From: Lysobacter antibioticus
Lineage (GTDB): Bacteria; Pseudomonadota; Gammaproteobacteria; Xanthomonadales; Xanthomonadaceae
DNA: 20,404 nucleotides
NCBI RefSeq assembly: GCF_001442535.1
Contig: NZ_CP013141.1
Coordinates: 5,562,934-5,583,337, forward strand
Direction of reading: 5' to 3'
The notes beneath the pieces were generated by a model that made no database searches, had not been told where the DNA came from, and worked only from the letters and a program-made list of their open reading frames with translations. How positions within the stretch are numbered: position 1 is the stretch's first letter; every line of letters begins with the position of its first letter. Positions 7,299 to 14,058 of this stretch are shown here, one piece after another. Both the position numbers and the translations under genes were made by a program.

Positions 7299-8300
7299 CT
7301 ACCTGATTTTCACCAGCACCTTGCCTTTGGCGCGCCCACCGTCCGCGTAGGCCAAAGCATCGTGCGTATCCTTGAACGGGAATACCCTGTCGACAACGGG
7401 GTGGATCGCGCCTGATTCGACGAGACGAGTGATCTCACCCAACTGCGCCCCGTCGGCGCGCATGAAAACGAAGGTGTACTCGACATTCTTCTGCTTGGCC
7501 TTGTTGCGGATGCCGCGGCTCAACAGGCGCAACACCAGCTTGAGCGGCCAGGCCAGTCCTCGCGCGGCGGCGAACGCCGGAGTGGGCGGCCCGGAAATGG
7601 AAATGAGATGCCCGCCAGGCTTTAGAACCTGCAGGGACTTGTTCAGTTCGTCGTTGCCAAGACTGTTCAGCACCACGTCGTAGTCATGAAGCACGGTGGC
7701 GAAATCCTGCTGCTTGTAATCTATTACGACGTCCGCGCCCAAGGCCTTCACCCAGGCGATGTTGGCCGTACTCGTGGTCGTGGCGACGAACGCGCCCAGG
7801 TGCTTGGCGAGCTGGATGGCAATGCTGCCGACGCCGCCGGAACCGGCATGAATCAGCACCTTCTGTCCCCTTTTCAGCTGGGCGGTTTCGACCAGCACCT
7901 GCCAGGACGTCAGGGCCACCAGAGGAAGGGAGGCGGCCTCGACCATGCTGAGGTTGGCGGGCTTGAGCGCCAACGACGATGCCTTGACGGCGATGAACTC
8001 GGCGAAGCCGCCGATGCGATCATCGTCGGCGCGCGCATAGACTTCGTCGCCCGGTTTGAACTGGTGCACGCGCGCGCCGATGCGCACGACCGTGCCGGCG
8101 ACTTCGTTGCCCAGAATCAGCGGGAAGCGATAGGGAAGAATCAGCTTGAACTCGCCGCTCCGGATCTTCGAGTCCAACGGGTTGATCCCGGCGGCGTGGA
8201 CCTGGACCAAGACATCATCGTCCCGCAGGTCCGGCTCGGGCATGTCGCCGATGCGGCCGGCTTCTTTCTTGCTGTACCGGTCGATGATGAAGGCTTTCAT
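7299..8300 (-). CDS. NADP-dependent zinc-free MDR oxidoreductase (quinone reductase type)
   Basis: This 333-residue protein is full length for a medium-chain dehydrogenase/reductase of the quinone oxidoreductase branch. It has an N-terminal GroES-like domain (VQVHAAGINPLDSKIRSG, then LGNEVAGTVVRIG and FKPGDEVYA) and a Rossmann domain with AGSGGVGSIAIQLAK (142-148 onward). The structural and catalytic zinc cysteines of alcohol dehydrogenases are absent, which points to reduction of activated C=C bonds or quinones with NADPH. The start ATG at 8300 has an AGAGA site upstream. It lies 161 bases after the SDR gene on the same strand and is probably under the same divergent TetR regulator. Exact substrate unknown. 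Confidence 0.88.
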   Translation of the reverse strand: MKAFIIDRYSKKEAGRIGDMPEPDLRDDDVLVQVHAAGINPLDSKIRSGEFKLILPYRFPLILGNEVAGTVVRIGARVHQFKPGDEVYARADDDRIGGFAEFIAVKASSLALKPANLSMVEAASLPLVALTSWQVLVETAQLKRGQKVLIHAGSGGVGSIAIQLAKHLGAFVATTTSTANIAWVKALGADVVIDYKQQDFATVLHDYDVVLNSLGNDELNKSLQVLKPGGHLISISGPPTPAFAAARGLAWPLKLVLRLLSRGIRNKAKQKNVEYTFVFMRADGAQLGEITRLVESGAIHPVVDRVFPFKDTHDALAYADGGRAKGKVLVKIR

Positions 8301-8461
8301 GTCGTGTCTCTGGGTGGGTTGTTCGGCCAGGCCGCCGTCGTTGATCGACCCGTTGGGCGCGTTCCGGTAGGTCGTGCCCGATGCCGGGCGTGTGTGGGAA
8401 AGGGTCGTGGCGGGCTGCGTGGGTCGAGTCTGGGCGGGGATGCGGTTGCCCTATTACCGCC

Positions 8462-9250
8462 TCAGACGGCGATGCGATAGCGCTCCGCGGCCTGTGCCTG
8501 GCGGATGTCTGTAAGCAGGGCCTGACGGGTGGCATCCAGGGTGTCCCAGCGTGCGGCAACATGCAGTGGCGGAATGGTGACGGCCTCGCGGCGATCGAAG
8601 CCGACCATGGCGGCATCGACCAGTTCGCCCGCGTCCATCACCTCGGGCAGCGTGTTGATGTCGATGCCGGCGCGCTCCCATATCTCGGTGCGCGTGGCGG
8701 CAGGCAGGACCGCTTGCACGTAGACGCCCTTGGGAGCGAGCTCCAGGCTCATGCCTTGGGACAGGAACAGCACGAAGGCCTTGGTCGCGCCGTAGACGGC
8801 CATGCCGAGTTCCGGCGCCAGGCCGACTACCGAGCCGATGTTCACGATCGCGCCCTCGCCTGCATCGACCATTCGCGCGGAGGCGGCCACGGCCAGGCGC
8901 GTCAGCGCGGTCGTGTTCAACGTCACCAGTCGTTCGATGCCGTCAGGCGATTGATCGATGAAGCCGCCGGACTGGGCGATGCCCGCGTTGTTGATGAGGA
9001 TGCCGATACGGGCGTCATTGCGCAGGCGCGCCTCGACGGTCGCCAGTTCACCGTGCCGGGTGAGATCGGCCGGCAGCACCTCGACCGCGACGCCGGTTTC
9101 CTGGCGCAGGCGAGCTGCCAGCGCTTCCAGTCGTGCGTTGTCGCGCGCGACCAGCACGAGGTCGTGGCCGCGCCGCGCAAAGCGCCCGGCATAGACGGCG
9201 CCGATGCCGCTGGAGGCACCGGTGATGAGGACGGCAGGACGTGTGGTCAT
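8462..9250 (-). CDS. SDR-family NAD(P)-dependent oxidoreductase
   Basis: A 262-residue classical short-chain dehydrogenase with the cofactor motif TGASSGIG (residues 10-17), NNAG (87-90), and the catalytic Ser140, Tyr153 and Lys157 (YGATK). I chose the ATG at 9250, which has AGAGAAG upstream and gives the canonical N-terminus MTTRPAVLITG. Longer in-frame starts would add residues with no family counterpart. It is the first gene of a minus-strand pair with the MDR oxidoreductase and is divergent from a TetR gene, a common arrangement for stress-inducible detoxification enzymes. Substrate not predictable from sequence. Confidence 0.9.
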   Translation of the reverse strand: MTTRPAVLITGASSGIGAVYAGRFARRGHDLVLVARDNARLEALAARLRQETGVAVEVLPADLTRHGELATVEARLRNDARIGILINNAGIAQSGGFIDQSPDGIERLVTLNTTALTRLAVAASARMVDAGEGAIVNIGSVVGLAPELGMAVYGATKAFVLFLSQGMSLELAPKGVYVQAVLPAATRTEIWERAGIDINTLPEVMDAGELVDAAMVGFDRREAVTIPPLHVAARWDTLDATRQALLTDIRQAQAAERYRIAV

Positions 9251-9463
9251 GGTGCGCTTCTCTGGAATTTTGGTGGGGATCATGGGAGGTGCGATGTATC
9301 GGGCCAGAGCCGGGAATGGCGTTCGTCTCTCGGTCCCTTGCTCAGCCTCGGCCATAATGATGATGACCGTAATCTTTAATGTCAATGGTTTGATTATGAA
9401 CATCATCTATATGGTAAAATGCGCCGCTGCCGTTGGTAGGCAGCGCATCCAGAGACATCGGCA
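9251..9463. promoter_or_regulatory. Divergent regulatory region between SDR and TetR genes
   Basis: This intergenic space is locally AT-rich at about 9354-9420. It holds two inverted half-sites, ATAATGATGATG at 9354-9365 and CATCATCTATAT at 9401-9412 (10 of 12 positions match when one is reversed), which could bind the adjacent TetR protein. The half-sites resemble those of the perfect operators at 11395 and 12028. A possible -10 TAAAAT lies at 9415-9420. Promoters are not certain. Confidence 0.45.
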
Positions 9464-10045
9464 ATGAAGGTCACCAAGGCACAAGCGCAGGCAAACCGGG
9501 CGCGCATCGTCGAAACCGCGTCCACCCTGTTCAGGGAACGGGGTTATGACGGCGTGGGCGTAGCGGACCTGATGGCGGCCGCCGGCTTTACCCACGGCGG
9601 CTTCTACAAGCATTTCGGCTCCAAGACCGATCTGATGGCGGAAGCGGCAAGCTGCGGTTTAGCGCAGTCTGCGGACGCCGCGGCGGGCGTCGATCCGACG
9701 GACTTCGTCAGGCACTACCTCTCCCGAGAGCATCGGGACAAGCCGGGCGACGGCTGCACGCTGGCCGCGCTATGTGCGGATGCCGCGCGTCAGCCGGAAT
9801 CGGTCAAGGCGGCCTTTGCCGCCGGTATCGAGCGTCAGCTGGCGGCTCCGGCCCGCCAAGCGGGGCGGCCGATCGACGACGCGGACAACGAGACGCGCGC
9901 GCGCCGAATCGCCCTGATGGCGCAGGCCATCGGCGCGGTGGTGTTGTCGAGGTCCTGCCCCGACGATGCGCCTCTGGCGGACGAAATCCTGGAGGTCTGT
10001 CGGGCGCACCTCATTGCGCAGCTGTCGGACGAAGGACGTACCTAG
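9464..10045 (+). CDS. TetR/AcrR-family transcriptional regulator (controls the divergent oxidoreductases)
   Basis: A 193-residue TetR regulator. The N-terminal helix-turn-helix is clear: ARIVETASTLFRERGYDGVGVADLMAAAGFTHGGFYKHFGSK, here residues about 14-54, with the typical GGFYKHF recognition helix. The C-terminal part is a ligand-binding and dimerisation domain with a short LSREHRD segment shared with the second TetR in the window (YLSRDHMDG). It is transcribed divergently from the SDR gene across a 213-base region with inverted half-sites, so it most likely represses the SDR/MDR pair and perhaps itself. The inducer is unknown. Confidence 0.9.
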   Translation: MKVTKAQAQANRARIVETASTLFRERGYDGVGVADLMAAAGFTHGGFYKHFGSKTDLMAEAASCGLAQSADAAAGVDPTDFVRHYLSREHRDKPGDGCTLAALCADAARQPESVKAAFAAGIERQLAAPARQAGRPIDDADNETRARRIALMAQAIGAVVLSRSCPDDAPLADEILEVCRAHLIAQLSDEGRT

Positions 10046-10153
10046 GATAGTCCCTGCTGGAATCGTCAGACGTTCACAGCGAGCTCGCATGCATCGCCAA
10101 ACGGTTTGACGGCTCGGATAGGCCGAACAGACCGCGCATGAGTCTTATCCATC

Positions 10154-10199
10154 CCTGCCCTGTGCCTTGGCAGGTGTCCGCTCATGACCGTGAGCGGAC
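10154..10199. terminator. Two adjacent hairpins between convergent genes
   Basis: Stem one is CCTGCC (10154-10159) with GGCAGG (10169-10174). Stem two is GTCCGCTCA (10176-10184) with TGAGCGGAC (10191-10199), a perfect nine-base stem with a six-base loop. They lie between the TetR gene ending at 10045 and the minus-strand gene ending at 10263. No T run follows, so an intrinsic terminator is likely but not proven. The rest of 10046-10262 shows no gene. Confidence 0.45.
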
Positions 10200-10262
10200 T
10201 TGGCGCGGCGTGCCAGCGGTTGACTTGGCAACGCCTACGCGCGAACTACTGCCGCTGTGTAT

Positions 10263-11162
10263 CTATCGGAGCACCCGGAGCGCTTGGTCCGCAAAATTGT
10301 TCGCGTGCGCAATCGCAGCCGCGTCATTCCATCGCTGGTACCGCTTAAAGTAGTGGTCGTAAAAGAAGTTCCGGAAGTCTCGTTCCCGTCCGCCGCCGGC
10401 GTTCCTGGCCTTCCGCACGAGCGCTGCACTTGCCCCGTCGATGTGAAGAATTTCGTCGACTGTGAGTTGATACGCGTCGCTAATAACCATCGCAAATTCA
10501 CGTGCTGCACGCACATGAAGAAAAAAATCGTCAAACGTTATCGCGCTCGGGAGATTCGGAGCACCACGAGTTTGGTAGTTTGACTTCAGGTAGGCCAGCG
10601 TCGTGTCGGTCAATGCCTCGTGAGCCGAAACCGCCGGACGATTGCTGCCGCGGGGAGGATGGACGATCTCATTCCTGAGCAATCGGTAATACTGCAGAAC
10701 CTGAAATTCGACGTATTTATCCAACCGCTTTTGCCCTGAGGGCTGATTTGCCGCCAATTGCTCGAGCGCGCTAAGGGGGCGTTTGATGCCATGGGTAGTC
10801 CATGAGGGCAGCTGCTTGTACTTGCGGATGTCCTTTATCAGCAGGCGAAAAATTCTGTCGACGGCTGTGAACACGAGCACGGTGTACCACCGCGGAAGCT
10901 CCGTAGATACCTCGGTAAACTCGCTAAGCGATACGTTGATACCGTGCCGGGTAGCAACCGACTTCATATGCGCCTCAATCCCAGTGCTGGAATTCTGTGC
11001 TACTAGGTTCAACTCTCGGATGGCAAGTTCATTGACGAGAATAAACTGACCTGTCTTCCCGAGGGTCTTATCGATTTGCGCCACCGCTGGGAAAAGCGGG
11101 TACTTGGCGGCAAAGCCAGGGCCCGGAGGCGATCGCCAGTTTTCCTTGGGCCGCTGCGCCAT
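10263..11162 (-). CDS. Unknown protein with HEPN-like RNEIVH motif
   Basis: Not assigned to a family with confidence. I chose the ATG at 11162 (AGGGA nine bases upstream) over a TTG at 11183, giving 299 residues. The protein is helical, without signal peptide or membrane segment. Around residues 155-172 it reads YYRLLRNEIVHPPRGS. R163-N164-x3-H168 fits the Rx4-6H motif of HEPN ribonuclease domains, where a polar residue follows the arginine. HEPN proteins are often toxins or RNA-cleaving defence proteins. A second half with FDDFFLHVRAAREFAMVISDAYQL follows. It is convergent with the first TetR gene and appears AT-richer than the flanking oxidoreductase genes, suggesting insertion. No antitoxin gene lies next to it. 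HEPN could be coincidental, since the motif is short. Confidence 0.6.
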   Translation of the reverse strand: MAQRPKENWRSPPGPGFAAKYPLFPAVAQIDKTLGKTGQFILVNELAIRELNLVAQNSSTGIEAHMKSVATRHGINVSLSEFTEVSTELPRWYTVLVFTAVDRIFRLLIKDIRKYKQLPSWTTHGIKRPLSALEQLAANQPSGQKRLDKYVEFQVLQYYRLLRNEIVHPPRGSNRPAVSAHEALTDTTLAYLKSNYQTRGAPNLPSAITFDDFFLHVRAAREFAMVISDAYQLTVDEILHIDGASAALVRKARNAGGGRERDFRNFFYDHYFKRYQRWNDAAAIAHANNFADQALRVLR

Positions 11163-11394
11163 TGGATGTGGTCCCTGGATCAATCCGAAAAATTGAGTCT
11201 ATAGGAAGTGCTCGGCGACACTGGCCTCAATCCCGGTGGGGTCAGTGGGGCCTGCAAGTTGCGCGAGTCCTCACTGATGTCTGCTTCCGACCCGAAGCGG
11301 TCATTGATTTGGAGCCGCAAAGCGACCCCGAGAGTCCGGGCCCGATCGTGGTGGGCGACTTTGCTTGGCCTCTTGTAATTGTCTGGGAAAGCGA
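11163..11394. other. Intergenic region upstream of second TetR
   Basis: The open frame continuous with the TetR gene extends through this stretch, but its residues are not TetR-like and no ribosome site supports it. A 27-base element at 11279-11305 (GTCTGCTTCYGRCC type) is related to one at 18197. Nothing else was recognised. Confidence 0.4.
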
Positions 11395-11412
11395 ATATGA
11401 TGATCATCATAT
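11395..11412. promoter_or_regulatory. Palindromic TetR operator overlapping the start codon
   Basis: ATATGATGATCATCATAT is a perfect 18-base palindrome. Its last two bases are the first two of the TetR start codon (ATG at 11411). The arms are identical to those of the site at 12028-12045. Occupancy by the TetR protein would block its own transcription or translation start, so autorepression is predicted. Confidence 0.75.
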
Positions 11413-11992
11413 GAAGCGTACTCCCGCCCGTTCCAAGGAAGCCACCCACGAGCGCATCGTCGACGTGGCGGCGCGCGCTATCCGCAGTAGCGGCTACCAC
11501 GGCACCGGCGTCGCCGACATCATGAAAGCCGCCGGCCTGACCCATGGCGGCTTTTATGCCCACTTCCCGTCGCGCGACGCCTTGCTCGCAGAGGCGGCCG
11601 ACCGCGCAGGCTTCGAGAGCGTGCAGTCGCTGCAGCGCCAAGCCGCTGGCTCGTCGGGGCCGCAGGCGCTGCAGGCAATGATCCAGGCCTATCTGTCCAG
11701 AGACCACATGGATGGCGTGGAGACCGGCTGCCACGTTGCCGCGCTCGGTTCCGAGATGCCGCGGCAAGCGCCCGAAGTTCGGCACGCGGCGACCCGCCGA
11801 CTCAAGGAAACAATCGATCTGATCGCCCGGCAGTACCCGGACTGGGGTCAGCCGGCCGCGCACGAACGCGCGCTCGTCACATTGGCCACGATGGTCGGCA
11901 CGATCGTGTTGGCACGCGCGGTCGACGATCCAAAGCTGTCAGACGCGCTGCGTGAAGCGGCACTCAAACACCTCGATCCGATTTCTCACTAA
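11411..11992 (+). CDS. TetR/AcrR-family regulator of the SDR-RND operon
   Basis: A 193-residue TetR repressor with the helix-turn-helix AGLTHGGFYAHFPSR near residues 45-60 and a C-terminal ligand domain similar to that of the first TetR in the window, so the two are paralogues. The ATG at 11411 gives MKRTPARSKEATHERIVD, a normal TetR N-terminus. An upstream extension in the same frame is not TetR-like. The ribosome site is weak and the start lies inside the operator palindrome, so the message may be leaderless or have a very short leader. The gene ends in an intrinsic terminator that contains its stop codon. The second operator lies between it and the efflux operon, indicating that it represses that operon. 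The ligand is probably a pump substrate. Confidence 0.9.
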   Translation: MKRTPARSKEATHERIVDVAARAIRSSGYHGTGVADIMKAAGLTHGGFYAHFPSRDALLAEAADRAGFESVQSLQRQAAGSSGPQALQAMIQAYLSRDHMDGVETGCHVAALGSEMPRQAPEVRHAATRRLKETIDLIARQYPDWGQPAAHERALVTLATMVGTIVLARAVDDPKLSDALREAALKHLDPISH

Positions 11993-12018
11993 CGCGGTGG
12001 AGTCACCGCGTTTTCTTT
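11991..12018 (+). terminator. Intrinsic terminator of the second TetR gene
   Basis: AACGCGGTG (11991-11999) pairs perfectly with CACCGCGTT (12004-12012) around a four-base loop, followed by a T-rich tract (TTTTCTTT from 12011). The last two bases of the TAA stop codon form the foot of the stem. It separates the regulator from the SDR-RND operon, which therefore needs its own promoter. Confidence 0.85.
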
Positions 12019-12027
12019 CGCCCTTCA

Positions 12028-12045
12028 ATATGATGCTCATCATAT
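12028..12045. promoter_or_regulatory. TetR operator in front of the SDR-RND operon
   Basis: ATATGATGCTCATCATAT has the same eight-base arms (ATATGATG and CATCATAT) as the site at 11395-11412 and differs only in the two central bases. It lies 34 bases before the SDR ATG, overlapping an AT-rich stretch (CATATATATG) that could hold the -10 region, so binding would block transcription. Confidence 0.75.
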
Positions 12046-12079
12046 ATATGCAGCTCTCACGAACCACAAAGGCACAATC

Positions 12080-12904
12080 ATGAACTCCAAGAAGAGGGTT
12101 GCTTTGGTCACCGGCGCGTCGTCGGGCATCGGCGAAGCAATCGCGCAACGCCTTTTCAGCGCCGGCTACAAGGTGTACGGCACCAGCCGACGCGGTGGCT
12201 TATCGAAGAGCGCGTTCGAGATGTTGCCGCTGGATGTCACCAGCGATACGTCCGTCGCCGTCGCCATAAGCGAGCTGATCCGTCTGGAGGGCCGCATCGA
12301 CTTGCTCGTCAATAACGCCGGCTTCGGCACGGCCGCCGCCGGCGCCGAAGAAAGCTCGATCGAGCAGGCCAAGGCGATCTTCGAAACAAACTTTTTCGGT
12401 GTGGCACGCATGATCAAGGTGGTCGTGCCGCACATGCGCCGGCAAGGCAGCGGCCGGATCATCAACATCAGCTCCGTGCTCGGCTTCCTGCCAATGCCTT
12501 ATGGCGCGCTTTACTCCGCAAGCAAGCACGCCGTCGAGGGCTACTCAGAATCGCTCGACCACGAACTGCGCACGCATGGCATCCGAGTCTTGACGATCGA
12601 GCCGGCCTACACGCGCACGCAGTTCGAGACCAACGCGATCGCGGCGGATACGCCGATGGCCGAATACGAGAAGGTGCGTGCGCATGTCGACGCGGTGACC
12701 AGAGAGTTGTTCACCAAGGCCGACGATCCCTCGGTCGTGGCCGAGGCGGTGCTGCAGGCGGCCAGCGCCGAGCGACCGAAGCTGCACTACACCGCCGGCA
12801 AGCAAGCCAAGGTCCTGAGCCTGCTGCGTGCCTACGCGCCAGCATCGGTGGTCGACGCCGGCATCCGCAAGAACCTTCGCCTGCACCTGCTGCCGACGGA
12901 GTAA
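12080..12904 (+). CDS. SDR-family oxidoreductase, first gene of the efflux operon
   Basis: A 274-residue classical SDR with TGASSGIG (11-18), NNAG (78-81), catalytic Ser132, Tyr145 and Lys149 (YSASK), and a C-terminal extension ending LRLHLLPTE, typical of SDRs annotated as oxidoreductases or short-chain dehydrogenases of broad substrate type. An AAGG site precedes the ATG at good spacing. The stop is five bases before the RND adaptor start, so the three genes form one operon controlled by the TetR operator at 12028. It may modify the toxic compound that the pump exports. Only distantly similar to the SDR at 8462. Confidence 0.92.
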   Translation: MNSKKRVALVTGASSGIGEAIAQRLFSAGYKVYGTSRRGGLSKSAFEMLPLDVTSDTSVAVAISELIRLEGRIDLLVNNAGFGTAAAGAEESSIEQAKAIFETNFFGVARMIKVVVPHMRRQGSGRIINISSVLGFLPMPYGALYSASKHAVEGYSESLDHELRTHGIRVLTIEPAYTRTQFETNAIAADTPMAEYEKVRAHVDAVTRELFTKADDPSVVAEAVLQAASAERPKLHYTAGKQAKVLSLLRAYAPASVVDAGIRKNLRLHLLPTE

Positions 12905-12909
12905 CGGCC

Positions 12910-14058
12910 ATGTCCCAAGAGCGTTCGCTATTGCCTGCATCGACCGTCGTCCGCGGCCGTGCCGTCCTCATCGCCATCGGCGCCATCTCGGCAATAACGC
13001 TTGGCGCCTGCACCGCCGAATCCGCAGCGGACCCACGCACCGCGCCACCGTTGGTGCGCACCACGCTTGTGCACGACACCGGCGCCGCATCGCGCGCGTT
13101 CACCGGCGTGGTCGCCGCACGGGTCCAGAGCGACCTGGGCTTCCGTGTCTCCGGCAAAGTGCTGCAACGACTCGTGGATGCCGGACAAACGGTTCGACGT
13201 GGCCAGCCGCTCATGCGGATCGACCCGGTCGATCTCAAGCTCGCAGTGAATGCGCAGCAGCAAGCCGCGGCCGCTGCCCGAGCGCAAGCGAAGCAGGCGG
13301 CGCAAGAAGAAGCCCGTTACCGCAATCTGCTCGGAACCGGTGCCGTATCAGTTTCGGCCTACGATCAAGCCAGGGCCGCGGCAGATGCCGCCAAGGCGCA
13401 GCTCAGTGCGGCCGAGGCCCAAGCCGAGGTCGCGCGCAACGCGAGCCGTTACGCGGAACTGGTGGCCGATGGCGACGGCGTCGTCATGGAAACGCTGGTC
13501 GAACCCGGCCAGGTCGTCAGTGCCGGACAAGTCGTGGTGCGTGTGGCGCACGCCGGGCCCCGCGAAGCCCTCATCCAACTGCCGGAAACCCTGCGCCCTG
13601 CGGTCGGGTCCACCGGGCAGGCCACGCTCTTCGGCAAGGACGACATCGTGGTTCCGACCCGACTCCGGCAGCTATCGGATGCCGCCGACCCGCTGACCCG
13701 CACCTTCGAGGCGCGATACGTACTCGAAGGAGACCTAGCCAACGCACCGTTGGGCGCCACGGTCACCATCCAGATTGCGGATGGACGTGCTGGCGAACAC
13801 GGTGGCCTGCAGGTACCGGTCGGCGCCCTGTTTGATGCGGGCAAAGGGCCGGGCGTATGGGTTATCAGTGGCAACCCCGCGAAAGTGGCGTGGCGGCCGG
13901 TCACGATCGTGCGCGTGAACGATGAAAGCGCACACGTCACCGGCCGGCTTAGGCAAGGTGAACGCATCGTCGCACTTGGCGCCCATCTGTTGCGCGAAGG
14001 GGGGCAGGTGCGAATCATGAATCGATCCGCCGCCACGACCGCAGGAGCCGGACCGTGA
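12910..14058 (+). CDS. RND efflux periplasmic adaptor (membrane fusion lipoprotein)
   Basis: A 382-residue membrane fusion protein. The N-terminus is a lipoprotein signal (VLIAIGAISAITLGAC, lipidated Cys34). It is followed by a beta-barrel/lipoyl half (FTGVVAARVQSDLGFRVSGKVLQRLVDAGQTVRRGQPLMRID), an alpha-hairpin rich in Ala, Gln and Lys (about residues 110-175), the second lipoyl half (GVVMETLVEPGQVVSAGQVVVRVA) and the membrane-proximal domain (GLQVPVGALF, GERIVALGAHLL). It links the inner-membrane RND pump to an outer-membrane TolC-type channel. It overlaps the pump gene by four bases (GTGA), implying translational coupling. No outer-membrane factor is encoded nearby, so that partner must come from elsewhere. 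Confidence 0.94.
   Translation: MSQERSLLPASTVVRGRAVLIAIGAISAITLGACTAESAADPRTAPPLVRTTLVHDTGAASRAFTGVVAARVQSDLGFRVSGKVLQRLVDAGQTVRRGQPLMRIDPVDLKLAVNAQQQAAAAARAQAKQAAQEEARYRNLLGTGAVSVSAYDQARAAADAAKAQLSAAEAQAEVARNASRYAELVADGDGVVMETLVEPGQVVSAGQVVVRVAHAGPREALIQLPETLRPAVGSTGQATLFGKDDIVVPTRLRQLSDAADPLTRTFEARYVLEGDLANAPLGATVTIQIADGRAGEHGGLQVPVGALFDAGKGPGVWVISGNPAKVAWRPVTIVRVNDESAHVTGRLRQGERIVALGAHLLREGGQVRIMNRSAATTAGAGP

Noticed and set aside
8381..9379. Long plus-strand open frame of 332 codons
   Set aside because: It is the antisense shadow of the SDR gene, which has all catalytic motifs on the minus strand.
11162..11410. Long N-terminal extension of the second TetR protein
   Set aside because: The added residues do not resemble TetR proteins, and the ATG at 11411 gives a normal family N-terminus next to the operator.
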